Assembly (NCBI RefSeq): GCF_006539345.1
Contig: NZ_BJMV01000003.1
Span: 1 to 64,000, forward strand
Source of the DNA: Acetobacter peroxydans
GTDB taxonomy: Bacteria > Pseudomonadota > Alphaproteobacteria > Acetobacterales > Acetobacteraceae
DNA length: 64,000 bases
Reading direction: 5' to 3'
Shown: positions 54,567-63,111 of the stretch, one piece after another
Layout: the number at the start of each line of letters is the position of its first letter
How positions within the stretch are numbered: position 1 is the first letter of the stretch
Notes under the pieces: generated by a model
The model's input: the letters and a program-made list of their open reading frames with translations, nothing else
Databases searched by the model: none
Told to the model about the DNA's origin: nothing
Translations under genes and position numbers: made by a program

Positions 54567-55337
54567 ATGAACGCCCATACAGAGTCCGAGCTTCTGGCAC
54601 TGGCCACCAGCCTGGTGGAAGAAGCCGCAGATCTTATTCGCGCCATTCGCGCCAAGGGATTTGAAACCCAGACCAAAACCGATTCCTCCCCCGTGACAGA
54701 AGCGGACACAGCAGCCGAGGCGCATATCCTGCGTGGCCTGCGCGCCGCTACACCGGACATTCCTGTCGTTGCGGAAGAAGAAGTAGCCGCCGGACTGCAA
54801 ACAGCCGTGGCCCCCACCTACTGGCTGGTGGACCCGCTGGACGGCACGCGTGAATTTGCTGCCGGGCGCGACGACTTTACCGTCAATATCGGCCTTGTAC
54901 GGGATGGACGGGCTTTTCTGGGCGCGATGGCGCTGCCTGCCTACCATCAGATTTACTGGGGTGGTGTAGGTCTGGGCGCGTTCCGCCGTGACAGCCAGGG
55001 CGAGCAGACCATTCATGTCCGCAAGGCACCGGCCGACGGGCTGAGCGTTCTGGCATCCCGCCACCATGCCGATGACGCACGGCTGGCTGAATACCTTAAT
55101 GGCCGCCAGATCGCCTCTTTGGGCAATATCGGTTCGGCGGTGAAGTTTGTCCGCGTTGCCGAAGGGCTGGTCGATCTTTATCCCCGTCTCGGCCCCACCA
55201 TGGAGTGGGACACCGCCGCCCCGCAGGCCATTGTGGAAGCCGCTGGCGGTCAGGTCACGCAACTCGACGGTACACCCCTCGTTTATGGTAAATCAGGCTG
55301 GAAAAATCCGCCGTTTGTCTGTACCGGATCGCTATGA
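54567..55337 (+). CDS. cysQ: 3'(2'),5'-bisphosphate nucleotidase, CysQ family
   Basis: 256-residue inositol-monophosphatase-fold phosphatase. Metal-binding motifs: EEEVAAG, WLVDPLDGTREFAAG, and the C-terminal EWDTAAPQAIVEAAGG. The PLDGTREF form and length fit CysQ, which removes 3'-phosphoadenosine 5'-phosphate formed in sulfate assimilation; inositol monophosphatase is the alternative. Divergent from pepA; 84 bases before the Sua5 gene. Confidence 0.9.
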   Translation: MNAHTESELLALATSLVEEAADLIRAIRAKGFETQTKTDSSPVTEADTAAEAHILRGLRAATPDIPVVAEEEVAAGLQTAVAPTYWLVDPLDGTREFAAGRDDFTVNIGLVRDGRAFLGAMALPAYHQIYWGGVGLGAFRRDSQGEQTIHVRKAPADGLSVLASRHHADDARLAEYLNGRQIASLGNIGSAVKFVRVAEGLVDLYPRLGPTMEWDTAAPQAIVEAAGGQVTQLDGTPLVYGKSGWKNPPFVCTGSL

Positions 55338-55421
55338 CCCACGCTGCTGCCGTATGGCCCGCCGCCCCTCTCCCTAGGGTGGGCCAGAAGGTTCGGCTGA
55401 GCGTAAGAGCATGAAAGACTC

Positions 55422-56432
55422 ATGACCCTGCGTCTCGACAGCACCGAAGCTGGTATTGCCACGGCTGCCCGCCTTCTCCGTGAAGGCGGGCTTGTGGCTT
55501 TTGGTACCGAAACAGTTTACGGGCTGGGCGCGGATGCAACCCAGCCCAAAGCCGTGGCGCGCATTTTCGAAGCCAAAAACCGTCCCCGTTTCAACCCGCT
55601 GATCAGCCATTTCCCCGATGCCGAGGCAGCATTTGAACAGGTTGAGGCCAGCCCGCTGGCACGCAGGCTGGCCGCCGCATTCTGGCCCGGCCCGCTCACG
55701 CTGGTTCTGCCCCGCGCGGCGGGCAGCACGGTCAGCGACCTGGCGGCCGATGGCCTGTCCACCCTGGCGATACGTGTCCCGCGTGGAGATATTACGGCCG
55801 CCCTGTTACGCCAGACAGGCCGCCCTGTGGCCGCGCCCTCGGCCAACCGGTCCGGGCGAATCAGCCCTTCCAGCGCGGCCCATGTGCTTGAAGAACTCGA
55901 AGGGCGGATAGACGCAGTGCTGGACAGCGGCCCCTGCGCCATCGGGCTGGAAAGCACGGTGCTTGATCTGACTGATCCTGACCGGCCCTGCCTGCTCAGG
56001 CCCGGCGGCATAACAGCAGAAGAACTAGAAGTTCTGTGTTGCACCCTGCACCGCCCCGCAACACAGAGCGACGCGGCCCCGGTCTCGCCAGGGCGTATGC
56101 TCTCGCACTACGCCCCCGGCCTGCCGGTGCGGCTGGATGTAAACACCCCCCGCCCGGATGAGGCCCTGCTGGCGTTTGGCCCGCAGAACGGCCCCTCCAC
56201 CGCCGCCATGACCTGGAACCTGAGCGAAAGCGGCAATCTTGAAGAAGCCGCCTCCCGCCTGTTCTCCGGCCTGCGCGCGCTCGACCATGCGGGCACGGCC
56301 CGCCACCTGCGCGGCATCGCGGTGCAACCGATCCCCACTCACGGGCTGGGGCTGGCCATTCATGACCGGCTGACCCGTGCCGCTGCCCCCCGCCCCACTT
56401 CCGTCAACCCGAAAGAAAACACCCTGCCATGA
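55422..56432 (+). CDS. tsaC: L-threonylcarbamoyladenylate synthase (Sua5-type TsaC)
   Basis: Makes threonylcarbamoyl-AMP for the universal t6A37 tRNA modification. The N-terminal YrdC domain has GGLVAFGTETVYGLGADA, KNRPRFNPL, FWPGPLTLVL and APSANRSGRISPS; a linker with SPGRMLSHYAP leads into the C-terminal Sua5 domain (336 residues in all), distinguishing it from short TsaC. The stop overlaps the next gene by ATGA. Confidence 0.94.
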   Translation: MTLRLDSTEAGIATAARLLREGGLVAFGTETVYGLGADATQPKAVARIFEAKNRPRFNPLISHFPDAEAAFEQVEASPLARRLAAAFWPGPLTLVLPRAAGSTVSDLAADGLSTLAIRVPRGDITAALLRQTGRPVAAPSANRSGRISPSSAAHVLEELEGRIDAVLDSGPCAIGLESTVLDLTDPDRPCLLRPGGITAEELEVLCCTLHRPATQSDAAPVSPGRMLSHYAPGLPVRLDVNTPRPDEALLAFGPQNGPSTAAMTWNLSESGNLEEAASRLFSGLRALDHAGTARHLRGIAVQPIPTHGLGLAIHDRLTRAAAPRPTSVNPKENTLP

Positions 56433-56986
56433 GCGAGCTGGACCCCAAGGAGGTCAAACTCCTTTCAGACATTCTGGCACTTGTTCTGGAAGAGCAGCAG
56501 GGACAGGCTGTCGCCGCGCTGGAAACTCTGCGCCGCCGCGCGCAGCGAAACAGCACCACGGGCGGCGCGCTCAAAAATCTGTTTCAGATTATCTCGGCCG
56601 ACCCGGCCCGGGCGCAGACAACGGACAGGCGCAGAGCTTCAACCGCCCGTCCGCGCACGGACAAGCAGGATATGCCGGATACCTACCGCACCCAGTTGCG
56701 GGAAATGGCGGACAGTATCAACCGGCTGGATCGTGACCTGCGCTCCATCACCGCGCAGAACGAATCCCTCAAAGCGCAGCTTTACCTGACCCAGCAGTCC
56801 CGCGCGGAACTCCAGACCCATCTGGCCGCCATGCAGCTTTCTTCTCCCCGCAACCCCAAGCCACTGATGATTGTGGCTGCCGTGCTGGCCGGGCTGCTGG
56901 CGGGCATTGCGGGGACAGAAGTTGTCCATGCGCTCAGCCCCACGCCCTTGCCATTTGTCCATAACGCGCCGCACACGTTCGGCTGA
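56429..56986 (+). CDS. coiled-coil, C-terminally membrane-anchored protein, unknown function
   Basis: 185 residues, translationally coupled to the Sua5 gene (ATGA overlap). The first 60 residues are helical (LSDILALVLEEQQGQAVAALETLRRRAQ), followed by a basic linker, a coiled coil around residues 85-130 (MADSINRLDRDLRSITAQNESLKAQL), and one C-terminal membrane span (MIVAAVLAGLLAGIAGT) with a short tail after it. Topology suggests a cytoplasmic coiled coil anchored to the inner membrane. No family recognised. Confidence 0.75.
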   Translation: MSELDPKEVKLLSDILALVLEEQQGQAVAALETLRRRAQRNSTTGGALKNLFQIISADPARAQTTDRRRASTARPRTDKQDMPDTYRTQLREMADSINRLDRDLRSITAQNESLKAQLYLTQQSRAELQTHLAAMQLSSPRNPKPLMIVAAVLAGLLAGIAGTEVVHALSPTPLPFVHNAPHTFG

Positions 56987-57078
56987 GCCGATACCCTCAG
57001 CCTTCTCAGCCCGAACCTCCGGCCCTACACTCCGTCCACCCCGCCATTTTTGCGGCCCTGCAAAGGAAGCGCCACGCC

Positions 57079-58521
57079 ATGTCCGGCACGCCTGAAACCT
57101 CTCTTCCCTCCACGCTCCATCAGGCGCTTGCTGCCCTGCTCGGCCCTTCCGGCCTGCTGACAGACACAACGGACACCGCCGCTTTCTGCACCGACTGGCG
57201 CGCGCTCTACCATGGCCGCTGTGCCGCCGTACTGCGCCCCGCCAGCACGGAGGAATGTGCCAAAGCGGTAGCCCTGTGCCATGCTCACGGCGTGCCCATG
57301 GTACCACAGGGCGGCAACACCAGCATGGTGGGCGGCGCCACCCCGGATGACAGCGGCCGGGCGGTGGTTATTTCGACCACACGGATGAAACGTGTGCACA
57401 GCATCGACCACGCCGACCTGACCATGACGGTCGATGCTGGCGTAACCCTCAAGGCCGCGCAGGACGCCGCCGCCGCGGAAGGGCTTTTCCTGCCCCTGTC
57501 GATTTCCTCGGAAGGTTCTGCCGATATCGGGGGTGTTCTCGCCACCAATGCGGGAGGCAACAACACGGTACGCTACGGCAATGCCCGTGAACTGGCTCTG
57601 GGGCTTGAAGCCGTCCTGCCCGATGGCAATGTGCTGAACCTCATGCGCAGGCTCCGCAAGGACAATACCGGCTACGCATTGCGTCAACTGCTGATCGGAG
57701 CTGAGGGCACGCTGGGCATCATCACCCGCGCGGTTATCCAGCTCCAGCCTGCGCCCCGTGCGCGTGAGACAGCACTATGCGCCGTAGACAGTGCAGCCGG
57801 GGCGCTGGAACTGTTCTCCGCATTCCGCAAGCAGGACCCGGCAGCCGTGGTGGCGTTCGAGTTCATGTCCGGCACCAGCATGGCGCTGGTCAACCGGTTT
57901 ATCGAAGGAGCAGGCCTGCCGCTGTCTGAACCGGCACCGGCCTATGCACTGGTTGAACTTTCCAGCCCCCGCGCGGGCGATGGCCTGCGCAGTCTGATGG
58001 AAGATGTGCTGGGGGAGGCTCTGGAAAGCGGTCTGGTAAGCGATGCCGTCCTGGCGGAAAGCGAAACCCAGCGTAACGCGCTATGGATGCTGCGCGAGGA
58101 ACATGCCGAAGCCCAGAAACGGGCTGGCGCTTCCGTGAAGAACGACGTTTCCGTGCCGCTGGCGGCCATTCCCACCCTGATTACAGAAGCCACGGCTGCG
58201 TGCGAGGCGCTCATTCCGGGGATTCGGGTCGCGCCCTTCGGGCATATCGGGGATGGCAACATCCATTTCAATCTGGTGCAGCCCGAGCAGATGGATGCCG
58301 CGGCTTTCAGCGCACGCGATCATGATATCATGGATACGGTGGCGGAAATCGTACGCCGCCTTGGCGGGTCTTTTTCGGCTGAACACGGCGTAGGCCAGCT
58401 TAAGACCTATATGATGCCTTCATGGCGGGGTGGTGCCGAACTGGAGAGTATGCGCCGGATCAAGAACGCGCTGGACCCCCAGGGACTCATGAACCCCGGC
58501 AAGATCTTTCCCGCCGCCTGA
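57079..58521 (+). CDS. FAD-linked oxidase, D-2-hydroxyglutarate dehydrogenase-like
   Basis: 480-residue flavoprotein of the GlcD/D-lactate dehydrogenase family. The FAD-binding PCMH domain includes VPQGGNTSMVGGATP and SEGSADIGGVLATNAGGNNTVRYG (split over two stretches); the C-terminal domain has the metal-site motif FGHIGDGNIHFNL and SAEHGVGQLK. The overall pattern resembles D-2-hydroxyglutarate dehydrogenases that support serine synthesis, but D-lactate or glycolate oxidase activity cannot be excluded. AGGAAG lies upstream of ATG 57079. Electron acceptor unknown. Confidence 0.88.
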   Translation: MSGTPETSLPSTLHQALAALLGPSGLLTDTTDTAAFCTDWRALYHGRCAAVLRPASTEECAKAVALCHAHGVPMVPQGGNTSMVGGATPDDSGRAVVISTTRMKRVHSIDHADLTMTVDAGVTLKAAQDAAAAEGLFLPLSISSEGSADIGGVLATNAGGNNTVRYGNARELALGLEAVLPDGNVLNLMRRLRKDNTGYALRQLLIGAEGTLGIITRAVIQLQPAPRARETALCAVDSAAGALELFSAFRKQDPAAVVAFEFMSGTSMALVNRFIEGAGLPLSEPAPAYALVELSSPRAGDGLRSLMEDVLGEALESGLVSDAVLAESETQRNALWMLREEHAEAQKRAGASVKNDVSVPLAAIPTLITEATAACEALIPGIRVAPFGHIGDGNIHFNLVQPEQMDAAAFSARDHDIMDTVAEIVRRLGGSFSAEHGVGQLKTYMMPSWRGGAELESMRRIKNALDPQGLMNPGKIFPAA

Positions 58522-58538
58522 GGGCAGCCCGCACTGGC

Positions 58539-59024
58539 TTACCGCGCACCTGCACGCTGCAGGGCGGGGTAACGCAGGGCCGCACATTGCAAAAGAAAGG
58601 CTGGCAGGAGAACAGGCACCAGACTGCCACTCCCCAGCCATGCGGCCAGCGCGGTCAGGCAGGGTGCCAGCCATCGTTCAAGACTGACAGGCTGCGCCAC
58701 ACGGCGGCTGGCCAGCACCGAACACACACCCGATACGACCAGCAGCAGCACGACACAGCCAGCGCGCAGGACATGTGTGCTCCCGTCCGGCAGAAAACCC
58801 ACCTGCATGGCGTGCAGCGTTTTCTGATCTGCCGACCAGCCCGCCAGCCCCAGCAGAAAGCTGAATGGCAGCAAAAGCACACCGAACACATCGCGCAGCA
58901 GGGACAAAAAGCCAACGATAAGCAGCGGCACCAGCACGAAGCCGATCCCCACCGCCAGATCAAGCACCAGCACAACAAAGCCGACCGTGGCCAGCCTTGC
59001 GGAAAGCTGAGGCTTTCCGCTCAT
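58539..59024 (-). CDS. integral membrane protein, unknown function
   Basis: 161 residues with about four hydrophobic spans: FVVLVLDLAVGIGFVLVPLL, VLLLPFSFLLGLAG, CVVLLLVVSGVCSVLAS and LAPCLTALAAWLGSGSLVPVLL. No conserved motif recognised. It converges with the flavoprotein gene (17 bases apart) and lies 82 bases after a coiled-coil protein gene on the same strand. Confidence 0.68.
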   Translation of the reverse strand: MSGKPQLSARLATVGFVVLVLDLAVGIGFVLVPLLIVGFLSLLRDVFGVLLLPFSFLLGLAGWSADQKTLHAMQVGFLPDGSTHVLRAGCVVLLLVVSGVCSVLASRRVAQPVSLERWLAPCLTALAAWLGSGSLVPVLLPAFLLQCAALRYPALQRAGAR

Positions 59025-59106
59025 GTCAGCCCTCTGCCGCAGCGCCTTTCTGGAGCTGTTCTGGACTCAGATACGGGCATGAGGACACACGTGCGCGCAG
59101 GCGCGC

Positions 59107-59760
59107 TCAGTCCTTCCACCATTTGACGGGCTGGGGGCCGCCATTTTCCGATTCCTCGACCGCAAGTTCATAACGCCGCACCGCCGGGACTGCCGCAGGC
59201 TGGCTTTCAACCCGCTCACGCAGCAGATCGACTTCAGCCTCCGCCACGTCCAGCCTTTCGCGCAGGGCTTTTATTTCCCTCATGGCGCGGCTCAGATGCG
59301 TTTCACGTTCGGTCAGTTTTTCTTTGAGTTCACGCACCAGAACATCCGCATGTCCGGCACGGGTCATCAACCCACGCTGGCTGGCCTGCGTTTCGGCCAA
59401 CTGACGCTCGGCCTCTTCCGCGCGCAGCTTTTCCTCCGCCAGATGGCGGCGTAGGCGGGTCAGTTCACCGTTATCCTCATCGGAAAAATGTACCGCACGG
59501 GCATTGCCGCCGCCTGGGCGCGGGTCCGCCAGCGTACGGGGAGCAGCAGCGCGGCCAAGTGTATGTTTTTCGACCTGCACCTCGCCATCGCGCACGAAAC
59601 GCCGCCGCTTGCCTGTGGGCTCCACAGACTGGCGGGGAGAAGGACGACTGCGCGCGGACTGGCCTAGCCGTTCGAGCGCATTGAGCATACTGGCTTCTTC
59701 CAGCCCGTCCTCATGCTGCTGATCCGATGTAGAAGAAGAAAGAAAAGGAGAAGTATTCAT
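59107..59760 (-). CDS. coiled-coil protein with Trp-Trp tail, unknown function
   Basis: 217 residues from ATG 59760 (GTG 59775 possible). The N-terminal 95 residues are polar and likely disordered with a basic patch (TGKRRRFVRDG). Residues 100-190 form a strong heptad coiled coil (LRRHLAEEKLRAEEAERQL, LREREV-type repeats, LRERLDVAEAEVDLLRERVE). The chain ends in PQPVKWWKD, a compact tail that looks like a docking motif. No membrane segment or signal peptide. The name cannot be assigned; a scaffold or cytoskeleton-like role is possible. Confidence 0.7.
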   Translation of the reverse strand: MNTSPFLSSSTSDQQHEDGLEEASMLNALERLGQSARSRPSPRQSVEPTGKRRRFVRDGEVQVEKHTLGRAAAPRTLADPRPGGGNARAVHFSDEDNGELTRLRRHLAEEKLRAEEAERQLAETQASQRGLMTRAGHADVLVRELKEKLTERETHLSRAMREIKALRERLDVAEAEVDLLRERVESQPAAVPAVRRYELAVEESENGGPQPVKWWKD

Positions 59761-60058
59761 CAATCCGAATGTCACGTTCTTATTTTATCACGTTACATGA
59801 AACAGAAATGTCCAACGTGCAGCCCGTTGCCATTTCCCGTATCAATTTAAACAAGCAATACATCAGACCGTGCTCAGAGGTTTTCTGAAAAACCATTTTA
59901 CCCTGAAAGCAGGGCCAGCGAACGATCTGTATAAAGAAATGGTCAACAGAGAGATCAGCGCCAAATAGACATCTTTAACCTGTTGGTGCAGACCTGATAC
60001 CACGCCCGGATGTGTTATCCAAGCGTAATATGCTGGTTTTCGTAGCAAAATAACACAT
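59761..60058. other. AT-rich intergenic region
   Basis: 298 bases, visibly richer in A+T than everything around. No tRNA or terminator found. On the plus strand a frame without an ATG start stays open for about 56 codons up to a TAG near 59968, ending LYKEMVNREISAK; it looks protein-like but matches nothing I know. The region may be a gene remnant or hold promoter elements of the upstream coiled-coil gene. Confidence 0.5.
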
Positions 60059-60664
60059 TTACTCCGGGGAGGACGATACTCTCGGTTGCCATAGCAGGTC
60101 CGCCTGCCCGTTCTGATTGAAATAACGGGCAAGAACGAAAAAGTAATCAGACAGTCTATTCAGTATTTTTAGTAATACGGGGTTAAGCGTCTCGACACGC
60201 GTCAGCGCCACAAGCTGCCGCTCGGCCCGGCGGGTCTGGGTGCGGGCCATGTGTGCCCAGCAGGCAGCAAGCGCGCCACCCGGCAACACGAACCCGCTCA
60301 GGGGCTGCTGATCAGCGCGCATACGTTCAATCCAGCCCTCCAACTCATCCACGGCAGCGTCTTCAACCGGCTTCACCCGGCCGACTTTCGGCCCCTCGGG
60401 CACGCAAAGCTCTGCCCCCATGTCAAAAAGGAGATTCTGCAAGGCCGCGAGTTCTCGCTCAACCCGCGCATCGGACGGCTCCGTCGATACGCCACCGGCC
60501 CCGATGGCATGGGCGCGCACCAGCCCCAGCACCGCGTTGAGTTCATCCAGAGCGCCCAGTACCTCTATGCGCAGGCTGTCCTTCCCCACACGGGAGCCAT
60601 CCCCCAGAGACGTCTGCCCGCCATCGCCGCCACGCGTCACGACTCTATCTATGCGAATACTCAT
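60059..60664 (-). CDS. ATP:cob(I)alamin adenosyltransferase, PduO type
   Basis: Adds the adenosyl group to cobalamin (201 residues from ATG 60664). The PduO-type pattern is clear: VVTRGGDGGQTSLGDGSRVGKDSLRIEVLGALDELNAVLG in the first 50 residues, then AELCVPEG, the active-site region GFVLPGGALAACWAHMARTQTRRAERQL, and LNRLSDYFFVLARYFN. GGAGCAAGG lies upstream. No other cobalamin gene is nearby. Divergent from DUF423. Confidence 0.94.
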   Translation of the reverse strand: MSIRIDRVVTRGGDGGQTSLGDGSRVGKDSLRIEVLGALDELNAVLGLVRAHAIGAGGVSTEPSDARVERELAALQNLLFDMGAELCVPEGPKVGRVKPVEDAAVDELEGWIERMRADQQPLSGFVLPGGALAACWAHMARTQTRRAERQLVALTRVETLNPVLLKILNRLSDYFFVLARYFNQNGQADLLWQPRVSSSPE

Positions 60665-60803
60665 GCGACCTTGCTCCACTTCTGGCTTTCCCTATGTTCC
60701 CGCCAACATTCCCCGAGCCATGACAGAAAACAATACGCCTGCCTGCATACGGCACGCGCGGGCACGGCACCCCTTTGCCGTCCGCCCTTTACACGACTAT
60801 AGA

Positions 60804-61199
60804 ATGGCCCGCATGACACACTCCGCTTTCCCTCCCCGCCTGTACCGCACATGCGGCGCGCTGGTCATCGCCTGTGGCGTGATCATAGGCGCTCTTACAG
60901 CGCATCTGCCTGATACCGCCTTTGCGACCGGAGGCCGCGCCATGGCTCATGGCGCGATGGAAATGCAGATGTGGCAGGGCCTTGCCCTGGTTGCCCTCGG
61001 GCTTGGCGCGGAACGCCTGTCTTCACGCCTGCTCCGTATCGGGGCGGCGGGCATCCTGCTGGGCGCACTCCTATTCTGCGGCGCGGTTTACTACACAGCC
61101 TTTACCGGCCACCACGCCGGGCACGTCGCCCCCACGGGCGGCAGCCTGCTGATCGTGTCATGGCTGTGTCTGGCACTGGCCTGGGCACGCGGCGCATGA
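60804..61199 (+). CDS. DUF423 family membrane protein
   Basis: 131 residues with four hydrophobic helices. DUF423 marks: an N-terminal GALVIACGVIIGALTAH, then a conserved Trp-containing helix (MQMWQGLALVALGLGAERL) and GALLFCGAVYYTAFTGH. The family is small and inner-membrane, without a known function. Start ATG 60804 or 60813; neither has a strong ribosome site. The stop overlaps the next gene by ATGA. Confidence 0.85.
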   Translation: MARMTHSAFPPRLYRTCGALVIACGVIIGALTAHLPDTAFATGGRAMAHGAMEMQMWQGLALVALGLGAERLSSRLLRIGAAGILLGALLFCGAVYYTAFTGHHAGHVAPTGGSLLIVSWLCLALAWARGA

Positions 61200-62179
61200 G
61201 CGGGACAATAGGCGGTGCCTGGCTGGCCGCGGAAGGTCTGGAAGACACACTGACCGAAGACTTGCGCCGCCGGGGCGTGACGATCGAACGCTGGCATGGC
61301 CAACTCGCACTTTCCAGCCATCCGGCGGTGTATTCACCCTGGGCGCTGGATATCTGGCTGGAGCCTGAATGTGTTTCGATCGCCTCCATCCGCGAGGCAG
61401 CGGACACGCTCCGCGCGCGCCAGCGTAACTGGAGCCTGTATGCGGCCTCCTGCTTTGGCCGCGCCCGGCTAGTGGAAGAACGCCTGCCCCCAGTCAAGGC
61501 GGCCCCTCTGGTCTTTCCCACCGTGCCCCCTTCCAGCCCGCTGGGTGCCTGGACGCTGCTAGAGCCCGAAACCCTGCTGTTTTCGGCGCGCAAAAGCAGC
61601 CCTTTCCCCAATGGTGCGCCGCGCTTTGTGGAAAACCGCACCGGCCCGCCTTCGCGCGCCTATCTGAAATTATGGGAAGCCTGTACCCGTCTGGGCCGCT
61701 GGCCGGAGGCGGGCGCACTCTGCTACGATCTGGGAGCAACCCCCGGCGGCTGGACATGGGCATTGGCCAGTCTGGGGGCGCGGGTGGATGCGTTTGACCG
61801 CGCGCCACTGGCCCCCGCCGTGGCCGCCATGAAAACCGTGCGCTTTCATCAGGCCAGCGCCTTTGGTCTTGAACCCGCCACCCTTGAAAAAGCCGACTGG
61901 GTGTTTTCGGACATTATCGCCTATCCGCAGCGCCTGTTGCGGCTGGCACAGCGCTGGATTGAAACGGGGCAGACCCGCAACATGGTGCTGACCGTCAAAT
62001 TCCAGGGCGAGACAGACCACGAAACCGTCAGTGCCTTTGAGGCCATTCCCGGCGGGGCGCTAGCCCATCTGGCCCACAACAAGCATGAACTGACATTCTT
62101 CTGGTCAGACACGGCGGCAAAGGAAAGCGTCAGCCCTCTTCCGGGCTGGAATGGGCGAGATCAGCCCGGATCAGACTGA
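61196..62179 (+). CDS. rlmM: RlmM-like 23S rRNA 2'-O-methyltransferase
   Basis: 327-residue SAM-dependent methyltransferase with an N-terminal RNA-binding region and a C-terminal FtsJ/RrmJ-like domain. Motif I is CYDLGATPGGWTWALASLGARVDAFDR; SDIIAYPQRLLRLAQ and MVLTVKFQGETDH hold the other catalytic positions of the K-D-K-E type. RlmM methylates C2498 of 23S rRNA in E. coli; the assignment here is by resemblance. Coupled to DUF423 by ATGA. Confidence 0.82.
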   Translation: MSGTIGGAWLAAEGLEDTLTEDLRRRGVTIERWHGQLALSSHPAVYSPWALDIWLEPECVSIASIREAADTLRARQRNWSLYAASCFGRARLVEERLPPVKAAPLVFPTVPPSSPLGAWTLLEPETLLFSARKSSPFPNGAPRFVENRTGPPSRAYLKLWEACTRLGRWPEAGALCYDLGATPGGWTWALASLGARVDAFDRAPLAPAVAAMKTVRFHQASAFGLEPATLEKADWVFSDIIAYPQRLLRLAQRWIETGQTRNMVLTVKFQGETDHETVSAFEAIPGGALAHLAHNKHELTFFWSDTAAKESVSPLPGWNGRDQPGSD

Positions 62180-62205
62180 CGGATGGCGGGCAGCAAGGCT
62201 CCGCA

Positions 62206-62730
62206 TCACTCCTGCAGGGCCAGTGTGTCCACATAGGCATTGTTTTTCCAGACCCAGCGATCCGAGCCATCCACCAGAATATCCTTCATGCCGCCATGGC
62301 CAGTGGGCAGAACTTCAACCGGCCCGCTGACGGAATCCAGCACCTTTACCCACTGGCCCTGCCTTTGCAGGTAAATGTCGGTGGAACACCCGGCCGATCC
62401 GCACAGGCTTGCGGACTGCACCTGCACAAACAGGGCATCAGCCGCATTACCCTTGAGCGCGAGCGAGGCCTTACCGACCAGCACAAGCGGTACCTCGCCA
62501 TGCCGGGCGGCGGCGGCCATGTCCTCGGCCGCCAGCACTCTGGCCTGCGCATCCAGCGGCGTGCCGGGCTGGGCGCTCAGCGTTACCTCCGCGCCGCTCC
62601 GCGTGCCGGTGGCCGCTCCGGCGCTCTCATGGAAAAGCCCCATGACAGCCAGCAGAAGCCCGCCTATCCTGCCCACCCCGGCAGCCCGGTTCCTGTCACG
62701 CATGAAACCGCCCAGATGCCCCATCATCAC
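62206..62730 (-). CDS. secreted protein, unknown function
   Basis: 174 residues from ATG 62730; a second start at 62703 (MRDRNRAAG) would give a cleaner signal peptide ending near HESAGA. The mature part is beta-rich, with a CGSAGC disulfide candidate followed by STDIYLQRQGQWVKVLDSV and a Trp motif DRWVWKNNAY; it resembles small periplasmic beta-barrel-like domains but no family is assigned. Divergent from the DUF1653 gene. Confidence 0.72.
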   Translation of the reverse strand: MMMGHLGGFMRDRNRAAGVGRIGGLLLAVMGLFHESAGAATGTRSGAEVTLSAQPGTPLDAQARVLAAEDMAAAARHGEVPLVLVGKASLALKGNAADALFVQVQSASLCGSAGCSTDIYLQRQGQWVKVLDSVSGPVEVLPTGHGGMKDILVDGSDRWVWKNNAYVDTLALQE

Positions 62731-62789
62731 GCGCGCCCCCTCTCCCTTTCATTCCAGTCATACACATACAGAACACGGAAGAAGCCGCC

Positions 62790-63062
62790 ATGACCAGCCC
62801 CGATCACACCCCGGCCATGCCATCAGCGCCGCCCTCCCCTCCGGTGGACGACACCATGCCCCCACACCCGCAGCCCGGCCTGTACCGGCACTACAAAGGA
62901 GGTTTGTACACGGTGCTGTGCACAGGCCGGCACAGCGAGACCGAGGAATGGCTTGTAACGTACAGAAGCGAAGCGCGTGGCGACTACTGGGTACGCCCGC
63001 TGGCCATGTGGATGCAGACCGTCAATGGCCAGCCCCGTTTTGCCTTACTGGAAATAATCTGA
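62790..63062 (+). CDS. DUF1653 family protein
   Basis: 90 residues. After a Pro-rich N-terminus of about 27 residues comes the DUF1653 core: PGLYRHYKGGLYTVL, CTGRHSETEEWLVTYRS and DYWVRPLAMWMQTV. The family is a small SH3-like fold of unknown role. Divergent from the secreted protein gene and convergent with acs. Confidence 0.88.
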   Translation: MTSPDHTPAMPSAPPSPPVDDTMPPHPQPGLYRHYKGGLYTVLCTGRHSETEEWLVTYRSEARGDYWVRPLAMWMQTVNGQPRFALLEII

Positions 63063-63072
63063 CAGCATGATA

Positions 63073-63101
63073 CCCCGGCCCGCCTGAACAGGGAGCCGGG
63101 G
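63073..63101. terminator. hairpin between DUF1653 gene and acs
   Basis: CCCCGGC (63073-63079) and GCCGGGG (63095-63101) form a 7-bp GC stem between convergent genes. No T-run is present. A second small stem CAGGGC/GCCCTG (63106-63120) spans the acs stop codon. Confidence 0.4.
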
Positions 63102-63111
63102 CAGGCAGGGC

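Noticed and set aside
59863-60132. 89-codon minus-strand frame at the end of the adenosyltransferase gene
   Set aside because: It begins inside the adenosyltransferase gene in another frame and the translation resembles no protein I know.
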